A stretch of 64,000 nt of DNA, from contig AP026073.1 in the NCBI GenBank assembly GCA_024349765.1, positions 1,488,001 through 1,552,000 of the forward strand. Direction: 5' to 3'. The position numbers and the translations under genes are program-made. The stretch comes from Streptomyces nigrescens. Its GTDB lineage: Bacteria > Actinomycetota > Actinomycetes > Streptomycetales > Streptomycetaceae. How positions within the stretch are numbered: position 1 is the stretch's first letter; every line of letters begins with the position of its first letter. Below the pieces are notes generated by a model. It searched no databases and was not told where the DNA came from. It worked only from the letters and a program-made list of their open reading frames with translations. Positions 50,509 to 58,931 of this stretch are shown piece by piece.

Positions 50509-50790
50509 CTAGGCGTCAAGCCCGATCGCGAACGCGGCCTCAAGGTCATGCTGCGAGTACGTGCGGAAGGCGATGTGCGTCTCCGTGGAGGCGACGCCGG
50601 GGATCTTGCTGATGCGGCCGGGGATGACGTCCGCGAGGTCGTCGTGCTTGGCGACGCGGACCATCGCGATCAGGTCGTGCGCGCCGGTGACGGAGTAGAC
50701 CTCGCTGACGCCTTCCAGCGCGGCGATCTTCTCGGCGATCTCCGGGATCTGGTCCACGCTGGTCTTGATGAGCACGATCGACGTGATCAC
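50509..50790 (-). CDS. Lrp/AsnC ligand-binding (RAM) domain protein without DNA-binding domain
   Basis: This 93-residue single RAM domain contains MITSIVLIKTSVDQIPEIAEKIAALEGVSEVYSVTGAHDLIAMVRV and GVASTETHIAFRTYSQHDLEAAF, the beta-alpha-beta-beta-alpha-beta pattern that binds amino acids in Lrp proteins. The helix-turn-helix is absent, so it probably acts by oligomerising with a full Lrp or with another partner. GTG start overlaps the stop of the rhomboid gene (50787-50790), implying coupled translation. The stop abuts the tandem repeats. Confidence 0.88.
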   Translation of the reverse strand: MITSIVLIKTSVDQIPEIAEKIAALEGVSEVYSVTGAHDLIAMVRVAKHDDLADVIPGRISKIPGVASTETHIAFRTYSQHDLEAAFAIGLDA

Positions 50791-51611
50791 GGCTGGCTCT
50801 CTCCCTCATTCGCCCGGACGTTCCCGCTGGTGGACCCCACACTATCCCTCCGGTAGCGCAGCCATGCGTAGAGGAAGCCCAGGGCGAAGCCGATCACATG
50901 GGCGAGGTACGCGACGCCGGGGCCGTTGGGGTCGTCCTGGGCGGCCTGCCATTGGAGGAAGAACCAGAACAGCAGGACGACCCAGGCGGGGAAGCGCAGC
51001 GGGAGGAAGAAGAGGAAGGGGAAGACGCTGGTGACCCGGGCCCGGGGGAAGAGGTACAGGAAGGCGCCGAGGATGCCGGCGATCGAGCCGGAGGCGCCCA
51101 CCAGCGTCTGGCCCGAGGCGGCGTGCGCGGCCGCGTAGCCGAGCAGCGCGAGGTAGCCGATGATGAGGTAGAAGGCGGCGAACGGCAGCCGGCCCATCCG
51201 CGCCTCGGCCATTCCGCCGAAGACGTAGAGAAACAGCATGTTGCCGAGCAGATGCAGCCAGCTGCCGTGCACGAACAGCGCGGAGAGCGGGGTGATCAGC
51301 GCCCGCAGGGAACCGCTCCACAGCTCCACGGGAATCACGCCCCACCGCTCGAAGTACGCGGTCTGGGCCCGCAGCAGCGCGTCGCCGGTGCCGTACGTCC
51401 GGTTCAGGCCCGAGGCGGGGCCGAGCACGAAGACCGCACAGCACAGGGCGATCAGCACGTTCGTCAGCCGGGAGCACACCGCGGCCAGGGACCGGACGGG
51501 ATGGCGTGGGCGGGGGAGCGGGCCGGAGGAGCGCGGCGTACGGAAGGAGAGCCGGGGAAGGGAAGGACGAGAAGAGCGGGGAGAACGGGGTGGGGGAGCC
51601 GGCGCCGTCAT
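50787..51611 (-). CDS. Rhomboid-family intramembrane serine protease
   Basis: The 274 residues have a Pro/Ser/Arg-rich cytoplasmic head (about 1-45) followed by six membrane helices. The catalytic serine lies in GASGSIAG and the His in YLAHVIGFALGFL; the HGSWLHLLGNMLFLYVFGG loop with the family W-x-H-x-x-x-N motif is present. Rhomboids cleave membrane proteins within the bilayer. ATG at 51609-51611 is taken. The RAM-domain gene downstream is coupled through a GTGA overlap. Confidence 0.9.
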   Translation of the reverse strand: MTAPAPPPRSPRSSRPSLPRLSFRTPRSSGPLPRPRHPVRSLAAVCSRLTNVLIALCCAVFVLGPASGLNRTYGTGDALLRAQTAYFERWGVIPVELWSGSLRALITPLSALFVHGSWLHLLGNMLFLYVFGGMAEARMGRLPFAAFYLIIGYLALLGYAAAHAASGQTLVGASGSIAGILGAFLYLFPRARVTSVFPFLFFLPLRFPAWVVLLFWFFLQWQAAQDDPNGPGVAYLAHVIGFALGFLYAWLRYRRDSVGSTSGNVRANEGESQP

Positions 51612-51806
51612 GAAGTGATCATGGCGTAATGCGGGCAATCGGGACAGAGTGCCTCGCCGCGTCCCGGCTCCCGGGCAGGGCCGCACCCGCCCCCCATCAG
51701 GCCGTAGGGTTGCAGGCAGTACTTTGCGTACTTCCGCAGTCCGACGGCGCACCGCGTGAACGGCGCAGCAGCAGCACGACCGACGAGCACGAAAGAGGAC
51801 GACACG

Positions 51807-52046
51807 ATGGCTGTTCCCCTGCCGACGGCCGAAACCCGGTGGCGCTGCACGCTGTGCGGCAACCTCACCCGTTTCGATGTGACCCGCCAGGCCAAGGTCG
51901 TGGAGTACATCCACCTGGATCTGGCCGGCGAGCCCAAGGTGGAGGAGCGCGAGGTCCTCAGTGAGAGCATCGAGTCCGTGCGCTGCCGCTGGTGCAACGC
52001 GGTCGACCAGATCGAATTGGTGGACCGGCCGGGCGCGAGCGCCTGA
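51807..52046 (+). CDS. Small zinc-ribbon protein, 79 aa
   Basis: Two CxxC pairs, CTLCGN (about 14-19) and CRWCNA (about 58-63), would bind one zinc ion. Between them is a beta-rich segment (VTRQAKVVEYIHLDLAGEPKVEEREVL). ATG with GAGGACGACACG upstream. Conserved in Streptomyces next to the NYN-domain gene 18 bases downstream, probably one operon. Role unknown; nucleic-acid or protein binding is likely. Confidence 0.82.
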   Translation: MAVPLPTAETRWRCTLCGNLTRFDVTRQAKVVEYIHLDLAGEPKVEEREVLSESIESVRCRWCNAVDQIELVDRPGASA

Positions 52047-52064
52047 GATCGGAGCGATGCAGCC

Positions 52065-53438
52065 GTGGTGGACCGTCCAGAAGGGGAGCCGGGGGCCGAG
52101 CGTCATGACGTACCCGAGGGTGCGGCGGACGAGGTGCTCGACCGACCGCTGCCCGAGGGCGTACGGCGCCGTGTCGTGGCGCTCACCGCGGAGTCGTTCG
52201 GCGCGCTGACCGTCGCCGAACTCCCGCCCCCGCTGCGGCAGTACGCCCGGTTCACCCCGACTCGCCGGGCGAAGTTCGCCGGGAACGCGATGGCCGCGGC
52301 GCTGGAGAGCGACGCGGTCTTCCGGCAGCGGATCGCGGGGAAGCTGCGCGAGGCCCAGCCGGAGCTGGCCGAGGCGCTGGAGAGCGGCACCCCGCCGGCC
52401 GCCGCCGATCCGCTCGACGTCGCCGCGGCCGCCTATGTGCTGCGCCCGGACGGCTGGGTGAAGCTGGTCGCGGCGGCCGGCGAGGAGGCGCAGCGGGCGC
52501 GCGACGAGCGGGCCGGTGCGGAGGCCGAGCGGGAGCTGGCCCGGCTGCGCGAGGAACTGGCCCAGGCGCGCGGCGAGGCCCGTACGGAGACCGAGCGGAT
52601 CCGGGGCGATCTGGAGGCCGCCCGCCGGGAGAACGAGTCGCTGCGCCGCAAGCTGCGCAGCGCGCTCAGCGACGTCAAGCGCGGGGAGGCGGCGGTCCGC
52701 AAGGCCGAGGCCGCGCTGCTCGACGCGCGGGACCGGGCGGCGACGGAGAAGACCGCGGCGGACAGCGAGCTGCGCCGGCTCAAGGCCCGGATCGCCGAGG
52801 CCGAGGCCGCACTGGAGACCAGCCGGCGGGCCGCCCGCGAGGGGCGCAGCGTCGAGGACATGCGGCTGCGGCTGCTGCTGGACACGGTGCTGGACGCCGC
52901 CCAGGGGCTGCGCCGCGAGCTGGCCCTGCCGCCCGCCAGCGTCCATCCGGCCGACACCGTCGAGGCGGTCGCGCCGGGCCGGATGACGCCGAAGGACATC
53001 GCGACGCGTGCGCTGTCCGAGATGGACCCCGCCTTGCTGGACCAGCTTCTGGCGCTGCCCCAGGCGCATTTGGTGGTGGATGGCTACAACGTCACCAAAA
53101 CCGGCTATCCGACCATGCCGCTCGACAAGCAGCGGCTGCGGCTGCTGGGCGGGCTCGCGGTGCTGGCGGCGCAGACCGGTGCGGAGATGACCTGTGTCTT
53201 CGACGGTGCGGAGCTGGCGGCGCCGGTGCTGCTCGCGCCACCTCGGGGCGTACGGGTCCTTTTCAGCAAACCGGGCGTAACGGCCGATGAGTTGATTCGT
53301 CAGCTGGTACGGGCCGAACCGCCCGGCCGACCGGTCGTGGTGGTCTCCACGGACCGCGAAGTGGCGGACGGCGTGGCCAAGGCCGGCGCCCGCCCGGTCG
53401 CATCGGCCTTGCTGCTCAAGCGACTTGCCCGTACGTGA
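52065..53438 (+). CDS. NYN (YacP-like) RNase-domain protein with central coiled coil
   Basis: The 457 residues comprise an N-terminal helical region, a long Glu/Arg/Ala coiled coil (about 145-285) and a C-terminal NYN domain starting LVVDGYNVTKTGYPTMPL (about 333-350). Further NYN acidic residues lie in TCVFDGAEL and VVSTDREVADG. YacP/Rae1 relatives are ribosome- or RNA-associated endoribonucleases. Two tandem GTG codons start the gene; the first is used. The coiled coil between the N-terminus and the nuclease suggests an oligomeric or tethered enzyme. Confidence 0.88.
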   Translation: MVDRPEGEPGAERHDVPEGAADEVLDRPLPEGVRRRVVALTAESFGALTVAELPPPLRQYARFTPTRRAKFAGNAMAAALESDAVFRQRIAGKLREAQPELAEALESGTPPAAADPLDVAAAAYVLRPDGWVKLVAAAGEEAQRARDERAGAEAERELARLREELAQARGEARTETERIRGDLEAARRENESLRRKLRSALSDVKRGEAAVRKAEAALLDARDRAATEKTAADSELRRLKARIAEAEAALETSRRAAREGRSVEDMRLRLLLDTVLDAAQGLRRELALPPASVHPADTVEAVAPGRMTPKDIATRALSEMDPALLDQLLALPQAHLVVDGYNVTKTGYPTMPLDKQRLRLLGGLAVLAAQTGAEMTCVFDGAELAAPVLLAPPRGVRVLFSKPGVTADELIRQLVRAEPPGRPVVVVSTDREVADGVAKAGARPVASALLLKRLART

Positions 53439-53753
53439 CGCCGGGCCGGGCATGCTTTCCGGCCGGAAGTAATTCGCTTGACCTGCCCGACCGCTCCGTA
53501 TCTGAGCGTCAATTGGCGCTCACTGCCTGTGTGATGTTGGTAAAGGATGGGGCTGGTGGCGCAGTTTTTTCCCCTGAGGATTTGAAGCGATCACAGCTCG
53601 GTTACTAAGGTCAGGGCCCGAGCCTTCATTAAGGTGATCATCCACCCGGGATGAACAGTGAAGGTACCGCCGAGTCCGCAGCGTTCCCGCGGAGCCGGGG
53701 TTTCACCACCCCCCCACCCGGTAGGCGGCTGGAGGAAGAAGGAGCTCGCCCCC
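53439..53753 (+). other. Long leader/promoter region of the first NlpC/P60 gene
   Basis: The 315 bases hold no convincing gene. AT-richer DNA around 53460-53640 includes TTGACC at 53478-53483 and TTAC/TAAGG blocks (CGGTTACTAAGG near 53600). The 3' part (about 53665-53745) has GCCGAGTCC, CGCGGAGCCGGGG and CCCACCCGGTAGGCGG, reminiscent of fragments of the c-di-AMP (ydaO) riboswitch that precedes cell-wall hydrolases in Streptomyces, but the GGGGTGAAT hallmark is not seen. So only a structured leader is proposed. Confidence 0.35.
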
Positions 53754-54779
53754 GTGGCGTCCCACCGTCGACCCAAGCAGCCGAGCCGTACTCGCGTCAC
53801 CGTGCTCACCGCCACCGCCGCGGCGGCCGTCGCCCTGTCGTCCCAGGTCGCCCAGGCCGACCCCCACCAGTCGAAGAAGGACGTCAAGTCCGAGGTCGAC
53901 AAGCTCTACAACGAGGCGGAGCAGGCCACCGAGAAGTACGACGGTGTCAAGGAGCAGCAGGACAAGCTCCAGAAGGAGGTCGACGACCTCCAGGACAAGG
54001 TCGCCCGTGGGCAGGGAGATCTGAACCAGCTCCGCAAGAGCGTGGGTGCGGTCGCCTCCGGCCAGTACCGCAGCGGGTCCATCGACCCCTCGGTCCAGCT
54101 GTTCCTCTCCGGCGATCCGGACAGTTACCTCGAAAAGGCCGCCACCCTCGACCAGTTGAGCGGCAAGCAGGCCGAGCAGCTCAAGGTCATCGCGGAGAAG
54201 CAGCGCCAGCTCGCCCAGGAGCGCGCCGAGGCCGCGGCCAAGATCAAGGACCTCGCCGACACCCGTAAGGCGCTCGGCGACAAGAAGGACGAGATCAAGG
54301 GCAAGCTCGCCAAGGCGCAGGCGCTGCTCAACTCCATGACCGCCAAGGAGCGGGCGGCCATGCAGGCCAAGGAGGACCGCGCCAACCGCAGCAACGAGCG
54401 GGTCAACCTCGGTGACGACGTGCCGGCTTCGCAGCGCGGTGCGGCCGCCCTCGCCGCCGCCCAGTCCAAGATAGGTTCGCCCTACGTCTGGGGCGCCACC
54501 GGCCCGTCGTCCTTCGACTGCTCCGGTCTGACCTCCTGGGCCTACGCGCAGGCCGGCCAGTCGCTGCCGCGCACCTCGCAGCAGCAGGCCAACGCCGGTA
54601 CCCGGATCGCCTCGGAGAGCGCCCTCAAGCCCGGCGACCTGGTGCTCTTCTACGGCGACCTGCACCACATCGGCCTCTACGCCGGCAACGGCACGGTGCT
54701 GCACGCCCCGAAGCCCGGTGCTTCGGTGCGCTACGAGTCGATCAACAACATGCCGTTCCAGTTCGGCGTGCGGGTCTGA
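53754..54779 (+). CDS. Secreted NlpC/P60 peptidoglycan endopeptidase (paralogue 1)
   Basis: The 341 residues have a signal peptide (VASHRRPKQPSRTRVTVLTATAAAAVALSSQVAQA), a coiled-coil N-terminal domain (about 45-230) and a C-terminal NlpC/P60 domain. The catalytic C256 lies in FDCSGLTSWAYAQAG and the His in YGDLHHIGLY. These enzymes cut between D-Glu and mDAP in muropeptides. GTG with AGAAGGAGC nine bases upstream. Its neighbour 290 bases downstream is a paralogue with the same VASHRR start, so they arose by tandem duplication. The PspA-style coiled coil suggests autoinhibition as in RipA relatives (inference). Confidence 0.93.
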   Translation: MASHRRPKQPSRTRVTVLTATAAAAVALSSQVAQADPHQSKKDVKSEVDKLYNEAEQATEKYDGVKEQQDKLQKEVDDLQDKVARGQGDLNQLRKSVGAVASGQYRSGSIDPSVQLFLSGDPDSYLEKAATLDQLSGKQAEQLKVIAEKQRQLAQERAEAAAKIKDLADTRKALGDKKDEIKGKLAKAQALLNSMTAKERAAMQAKEDRANRSNERVNLGDDVPASQRGAAALAAAQSKIGSPYVWGATGPSSFDCSGLTSWAYAQAGQSLPRTSQQQANAGTRIASESALKPGDLVLFYGDLHHIGLYAGNGTVLHAPKPGASVRYESINNMPFQFGVRV

Positions 54780-54899
54780 GCACGCACGGGGCCGCTGTTC
54801 ACCGGTGTGACCAATGCGCCGGTGAACGGGTCTGAAAAGCCTCACAACCCTCTCAACCTGCCGCCCGAACGGGCGAATTGCGGCCTCCACGGCTGACCC

Positions 54900-54945
54900 G
54901 CCGCCCCGCCGGTGACCTGCACAGTCACCGGCGGGGCGGCTTTTT
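54900..54945 (+). terminator. Canonical Rho-independent terminator
   Basis: Perfect 17-bp arms (54900-54916 and 54924-54940), 7-nt loop and a TTTTT run (54941-54945); rare in this GC-rich DNA to see the T-run. A smaller hairpin (54797-54827) precedes it. Confidence 0.92.
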
Positions 54946-55069
54946 GCGTACGAAATGGGGTCTTTGGCCGGTGTGGACCGGCGCCGTTACTGTCTGCCCT
55001 CGCAGCATCCGGTCACCGACCGCCCTCCCGGGGCGGCAGGGGCTGCACAGGGGAAGGAGTGCGGCTCCC

Positions 55070-56116
55070 GTGGCGTCCCACCGCCGTATCCCGCAGCACG
55101 GCCCGGCCACCCTCGCCGGGGTCACCGTTCTGTCGGCCGCTCTGGCGACCGCGGCCGCCGCGCTGTCGGCACCGCCGGCGTCCGCCGACCCCGCCGCCCG
55201 TCCGGCCGCCGGCCGGGGCGCGGCCACCGCCCGGGTCGACGTCCTCTACGAGCAGGCGGAGCGGGCCACCGAGAAGTACGACGGCGCGGACGCCCGGACC
55301 AGGAAGCTGCGTGCCGAGGTGGCCGACCTCCAGGACCGCACCGCCCGCGCCCAGGAGCGGGTCAACCGGATGCGCGGCCGGCTCGGCGCGCTGGCCGCCG
55401 CCCAGTACCGCGCCGGCGGCATGGACCCGGCCCTGAAGCTGATGCTCTCCGAGCGCCCCGACAGCTACCTGGAGAAGGCCTCCGCGCTGGACCGGCTCGG
55501 CCGGCACCAGGCCGGCCGGCTGCACGAACTGCGGGCCGCCCAGCGCTCCCTGGAACAGCAGCGCCGGGAGACCGCCGCCAAGCTCGCCGAGCTGGAGGCG
55601 AGCCGCGAGCAGGTCGCCCGCCACAAGAAGGACGTCCAGCACAAGCTCGCCACCGCCCAGCGGCTGCTGAACGCGCTGCCGCGGGCGGACCGGGAGGCCT
55701 GGGAGCGGTCCGCCCGCAGCGAGGGGCGTGCCGGGGCGGTGCCCGACCCGGCCGGGTCGGTGCCGTCCTCCGGACGGGCCGCCGCGGCCGTCGCCGCGGT
55801 ACGCGCCGCGGTCGGCTCCCCGTACGCCTGGGGGAGCGCCGGCCCCGGCGCCTTCGACTGCTCCGGACTCACCCAATGGGCCTACCACCGGGCCGGCGTC
55901 TCATTGCCCCGTACGTCACAGGCCCAGCGCGGCGCCGGACACCGGGTGCCGCTCGGCCGGATCCGGCCCGGGGACCTGGTCATCTACCGCTCGGACGCCA
56001 GCCACGTCGGGATGTACGTCGGCCACGGCCAGGTCGTGCACGCGCCCTATCCCGGCGCCCGGGTGCGCTACGACCCGGTCGGGATGATGCCGATCTCGGC
56101 GGTCACCCGGCCCTGA
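55070..56116 (+). CDS. Secreted NlpC/P60 peptidoglycan endopeptidase (paralogue 2)
   Basis: The 348 residues mirror paralogue 1: GTG start with VASHRR, a signal peptide ending PPASA, a coiled-coil (VDVLYEQAERATEKYDGADARTRKL…) and a NlpC/P60 domain with C264 in FDCSGLTQWAYHRAG and a His in SDASHVGMYVGHG. Codons and protein have drifted to a more Arg/Ala-rich composition. It has GGGGAAGGAG upstream and follows the strong terminator of paralogue 1, so it is a separate transcript. Confidence 0.92.
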   Translation: MASHRRIPQHGPATLAGVTVLSAALATAAAALSAPPASADPAARPAAGRGAATARVDVLYEQAERATEKYDGADARTRKLRAEVADLQDRTARAQERVNRMRGRLGALAAAQYRAGGMDPALKLMLSERPDSYLEKASALDRLGRHQAGRLHELRAAQRSLEQQRRETAAKLAELEASREQVARHKKDVQHKLATAQRLLNALPRADREAWERSARSEGRAGAVPDPAGSVPSSGRAAAAVAAVRAAVGSPYAWGSAGPGAFDCSGLTQWAYHRAGVSLPRTSQAQRGAGHRVPLGRIRPGDLVIYRSDASHVGMYVGHGQVVHAPYPGARVRYDPVGMMPISAVTRP

Positions 56117-56168
56117 GCGCCGCTTCCTGCGTTTTTGCCCCGGCCGGGCCCGCTCTACGATCGTCCGC

Positions 56169-57557
56169 ATGTCGGACCAGCGGGCGAAACGGCCGGTACG
56201 GGCCGGGGCGGCGGCCTGCGCCGCCCTGAGCGGCCTCGCGCTGCTCGCCCCGCTGGTCGGCTGCGCCCCCGGGCCCTCGTCGTCGGCCCGCTTCCCGGAC
56301 GTCCAGCGGATGCTCGACAGCCGGGCGCACGCCGTCGAGCAGCGCGACGAGGCCGGCTTCCTGGCCGCCGTGGACCCGCGGGCCACCGCCTTCCGCGACC
56401 GCCAGCACGCCGTCTTCGGCAACCTCTCCGGCGTCCCGGTGACCGACTGGCACTACGACCTCGACGCCACCGACGCCTTCCCGCTGCCGCCCGGCGAAGG
56501 CGGTGAGCGGCTGGCCGCCAAGGTCCGGCTGCGCTACCGGCTCAAGGGCTACGACACCGCGCCGGTCAACGCCGTCCAGTACCTCACCCTTACCGAGCGG
56601 GACGGCCGCTGGCTGATCTCCTCGGACCGCGACGGCGCACCGGCCGGCCGCAGCGGCAACCGCCAGCTGTGGGACCAGGGGCCGGTACGGGTGGTCCGCG
56701 GCCGGCACAGCCTGGTGCTGGGCGGCGCCTCCCATTCGGCGCGGCTGCGGGACCTGGCGCGCCGGGTGGACCGGGCGGTGCCCGCGGTCTCCGACGCCTG
56801 GAAGGGCACGTGGTCCGAGAAGGTCGTGGTGGAGGCGCCGGACTCGGTCGAGCGGATGGCCCAGCTGATGGGCAGCGACGACCCGTCCGGCTACACCGGT
56901 ATCGCGGCGGTCACCACCGGCGAGGCGGGCGTCACCACCAACGCGCCGGCGGACCGGGTGATCGTCAACCCCGACGCCTACGAGGAGCTCAACGACCTGG
57001 GGCGCAAGGTCGTCCTCACCCACGAGACCACCCATGTCGCCACCCGTACGGTCACCACGGCGAGCACCCCGCTGTGGTTGTCCGAGGGCTTCGCCGACTG
57101 GGTCGCCTACCGCGGGGTGCACCGCAAGCCCGCCACCGCCGCGCCCGAGCTGACCCGCGCGGTGCGGGCCGGCACACCGCCCGGCCGGCTCCCGACCGAC
57201 GCCGACTTCGGCTTCCGGGCCGGCGCCGACCGGCTGGCGACCGCGTACGAGGGCAGCTGGCTGGCCTGCCGGATGATCGCCGAGAAGTGGGGCGAGGCCA
57301 AGCTGCTGGCGTTCTACAAGGCGGCGGGCCGGAGCGCGCCGCGCACCTCCGCGGCGACCGGGGACGCGCCGATCGAGGTGGCCACCGCCGGTCCCGCCTC
57401 GGCCCGTCCGGGGCCCCCGGCCGCCGGTGCCGGCCACCGCCCGGCGGCCGGCCGCACCGAGCTCACCGACCGGGCCCTGCGGACCCAACTGGGCGTCGGG
57501 CTGGGGGAGTTCACCCGGCAGTGGCGGGCTTATGTGAAGCGGCTGCTGGGGCGGTGA
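56169..57557 (+). CDS. Lipoprotein zinc metallopeptidase (gluzincin-like)
   Basis: The 462 residues begin with a lipoprotein signal (ALSGLALLAPLVGC). A SnoaL/NTF2-like early part (about 40-170, MLDSRAHAVEQRDEAGFLAAVDP) is followed by a peptidase domain with H285-E286-x-x-H289 (HETTH) and the second Glu in LWLSEGFADWVAYRG, the gluzincin pattern. It is anchored outside the membrane. The C-terminal 47 bases overlap the convergent mannosyltransferase gene. Substrate unknown; proximity to cell-wall hydrolases suggests envelope work. Confidence 0.85.
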   Translation: MSDQRAKRPVRAGAAACAALSGLALLAPLVGCAPGPSSSARFPDVQRMLDSRAHAVEQRDEAGFLAAVDPRATAFRDRQHAVFGNLSGVPVTDWHYDLDATDAFPLPPGEGGERLAAKVRLRYRLKGYDTAPVNAVQYLTLTERDGRWLISSDRDGAPAGRSGNRQLWDQGPVRVVRGRHSLVLGGASHSARLRDLARRVDRAVPAVSDAWKGTWSEKVVVEAPDSVERMAQLMGSDDPSGYTGIAAVTTGEAGVTTNAPADRVIVNPDAYEELNDLGRKVVLTHETTHVATRTVTTASTPLWLSEGFADWVAYRGVHRKPATAAPELTRAVRAGTPPGRLPTDADFGFRAGADRLATAYEGSWLACRMIAEKWGEAKLLAFYKAAGRSAPRTSAATGDAPIEVATAGPASARPGPPAAGAGHRPAAGRTELTDRALRTQLGVGLGEFTRQWRAYVKRLLGR

Positions 57558-58803
57558 CGGTGCGCGGCGCGGGTGCCCGGCGCAGGCCGGAGCCGCCGCG
57601 TCCGGTGCCCCGCCGGCCGGCGCCGGTGGCGGTCCACAGCCGGCGGCAGGCCAGCAGCGACGCGGCGACCAGCAGCCCGTTGCGCACCGCCAGCAGCGCG
57701 ACGCCCCACGGGGCGCTCGCCACGACGTCGGCGAAGTGGACCGGGAACTCCAGCAGTGTGACGCCGGTGGCGAGCAGCACCAGCACCGCCGCCGGTGTCT
57801 GCCGGGTGCCGCGTACGGCCAGGCACACCGCGGCCAGTCCCACCAGCCACAGCAGGTACTGCGGGCTGATCACCCGGCTGGTGGTGGTGAACAGCAGGGT
57901 GGCGGTGAAGGCCGCGTCGGCGGGCGTCGCCCGGGTGAACCGGCGGGCCCGCGTCCGCCACAGCACCAGCCAGCCCAGCGCCGCCCCGCTCAGCATGACG
58001 GCGAGGGTGCTGGCGAGCGGGACGCCGGGCCCGAGGAACTCCACCGAGCCGTAGTGCAGCAGCACCTGGCCGTCCCAGCCGTAATGGCGGGCGAGGTGGA
58101 AGACCAGCCCGCCGAGCGACTCGACCTCCGTACCGCGGTCGCGCTGGAAGGTCAGGAACGCCAGGGCGCCCGGTGCGGCGGTCACGGAGAGCAGGGTGAG
58201 TCCCGCCACGGTGCCGGCCGTGCTGCGCCACAGGACCCGCGCCCGGCGGCCGCGCAGCGCCTCCCCGGTCAGCAGCAGCGCCGGCCACACCTTCAGCAGC
58301 GTCCCGAACGCGATCAGCGCGCCCGCCACCCGGGGCCGGCGGGCGGCGGTGAGCAGCGCCGCGACCGCGACCGCGGTGACCATCAGGTCGTAGCGGGCGT
58401 ACCCGGTCGGGCCGAGCAGGGCGACGCCCGCGATCCACACCCAGGCCCCGGCCGCCCGGTGGCCGGGCCGTCGCCCGGCCCGCAGGAACAGCGCCAGCGT
58501 CGCCGCGTCCGCGAGCAGGACCAGCACGAAGAACGCCGGGGCGTAGCCGAGGAACGGCAGCAGGCCGGGGGAGAGCACCGCCAGCGCGGCGGCCGGCGGG
58601 TACTGCCAGGTCACGTCGTCCAGCGGGAAGGCGCCGGTCCTCAGCACCTCGGCCCAGCCGTGGTAGATCGCCGAGACGTCGGTGGTGACGTCCGGCCCCG
58701 GCAGCACCAGCACCTTCAGCACGCAGAGCAGCAGCACGGCCCGGGTCACCGCCCAGGCCGCGACCGCGAGCCATCTCCCGCGCGCCCCGCCGGCGCCGTC
58801 CAT
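57511..58803 (-). CDS. GT87 (DUF2029) polyprenol-phosphate mannose-dependent mannosyltransferase
   Basis: The 430-residue integral membrane protein has about ten helices and the GT87 features: an early periplasmic DVSAIYHGWAEVLRTGAFPLDDVTWQYPPAA loop with the acidic catalytic residue and QYPP motif, and LLFTTTSRVISPQYLLWLVGL. Relatives (PimE and related enzymes in mycobacteria) extend phosphatidylinositol mannosides. ATG with GGAGGTGGCG upstream. It is divergent from the PimB-like gene (128-base gap), so PIM synthesis genes are grouped. The long Arg/Pro/Ala C-terminal tail overlaps the lipoprotein gene. Confidence 0.85.
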   Translation of the reverse strand: MDGAGGARGRWLAVAAWAVTRAVLLLCVLKVLVLPGPDVTTDVSAIYHGWAEVLRTGAFPLDDVTWQYPPAAALAVLSPGLLPFLGYAPAFFVLVLLADAATLALFLRAGRRPGHRAAGAWVWIAGVALLGPTGYARYDLMVTAVAVAALLTAARRPRVAGALIAFGTLLKVWPALLLTGEALRGRRARVLWRSTAGTVAGLTLLSVTAAPGALAFLTFQRDRGTEVESLGGLVFHLARHYGWDGQVLLHYGSVEFLGPGVPLASTLAVMLSGAALGWLVLWRTRARRFTRATPADAAFTATLLFTTTSRVISPQYLLWLVGLAAVCLAVRGTRQTPAAVLVLLATGVTLLEFPVHFADVVASAPWGVALLAVRNGLLVAASLLACRRLWTATGAGRRGTGRGGSGLRRAPAPRTVTAPAAASHKPATAG

Positions 58804-58931
58804 CGCCACCTCCGCCTGTCCGCCGTCCTCTGCATCATGCCGTCGGCGGCCGGTCACGGGGCGTCGCCGCGGTACGGGCGTGGCGGGCCTCCCGGCCACC
58901 GTGCGCCGGTCGGCGGGTAGCCTCGGGCCTC

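Noticed and set aside
50061-50512. Coding frames through the 50.1-50.5 kb repeats
   Set aside because: Frames open on both strands reflect repeats; no consistent codon bias, ribosome site or protein family is seen.
53600-53753. c-di-AMP (ydaO) riboswitch before the first NlpC/P60 gene
   Set aside because: Fragments such as GCCGAGTCC and CGGAGCCGGGG are present, but the conserved GGGGTGAAT region and matching helices cannot be assigned by eye; kept only as an uncertain leader.
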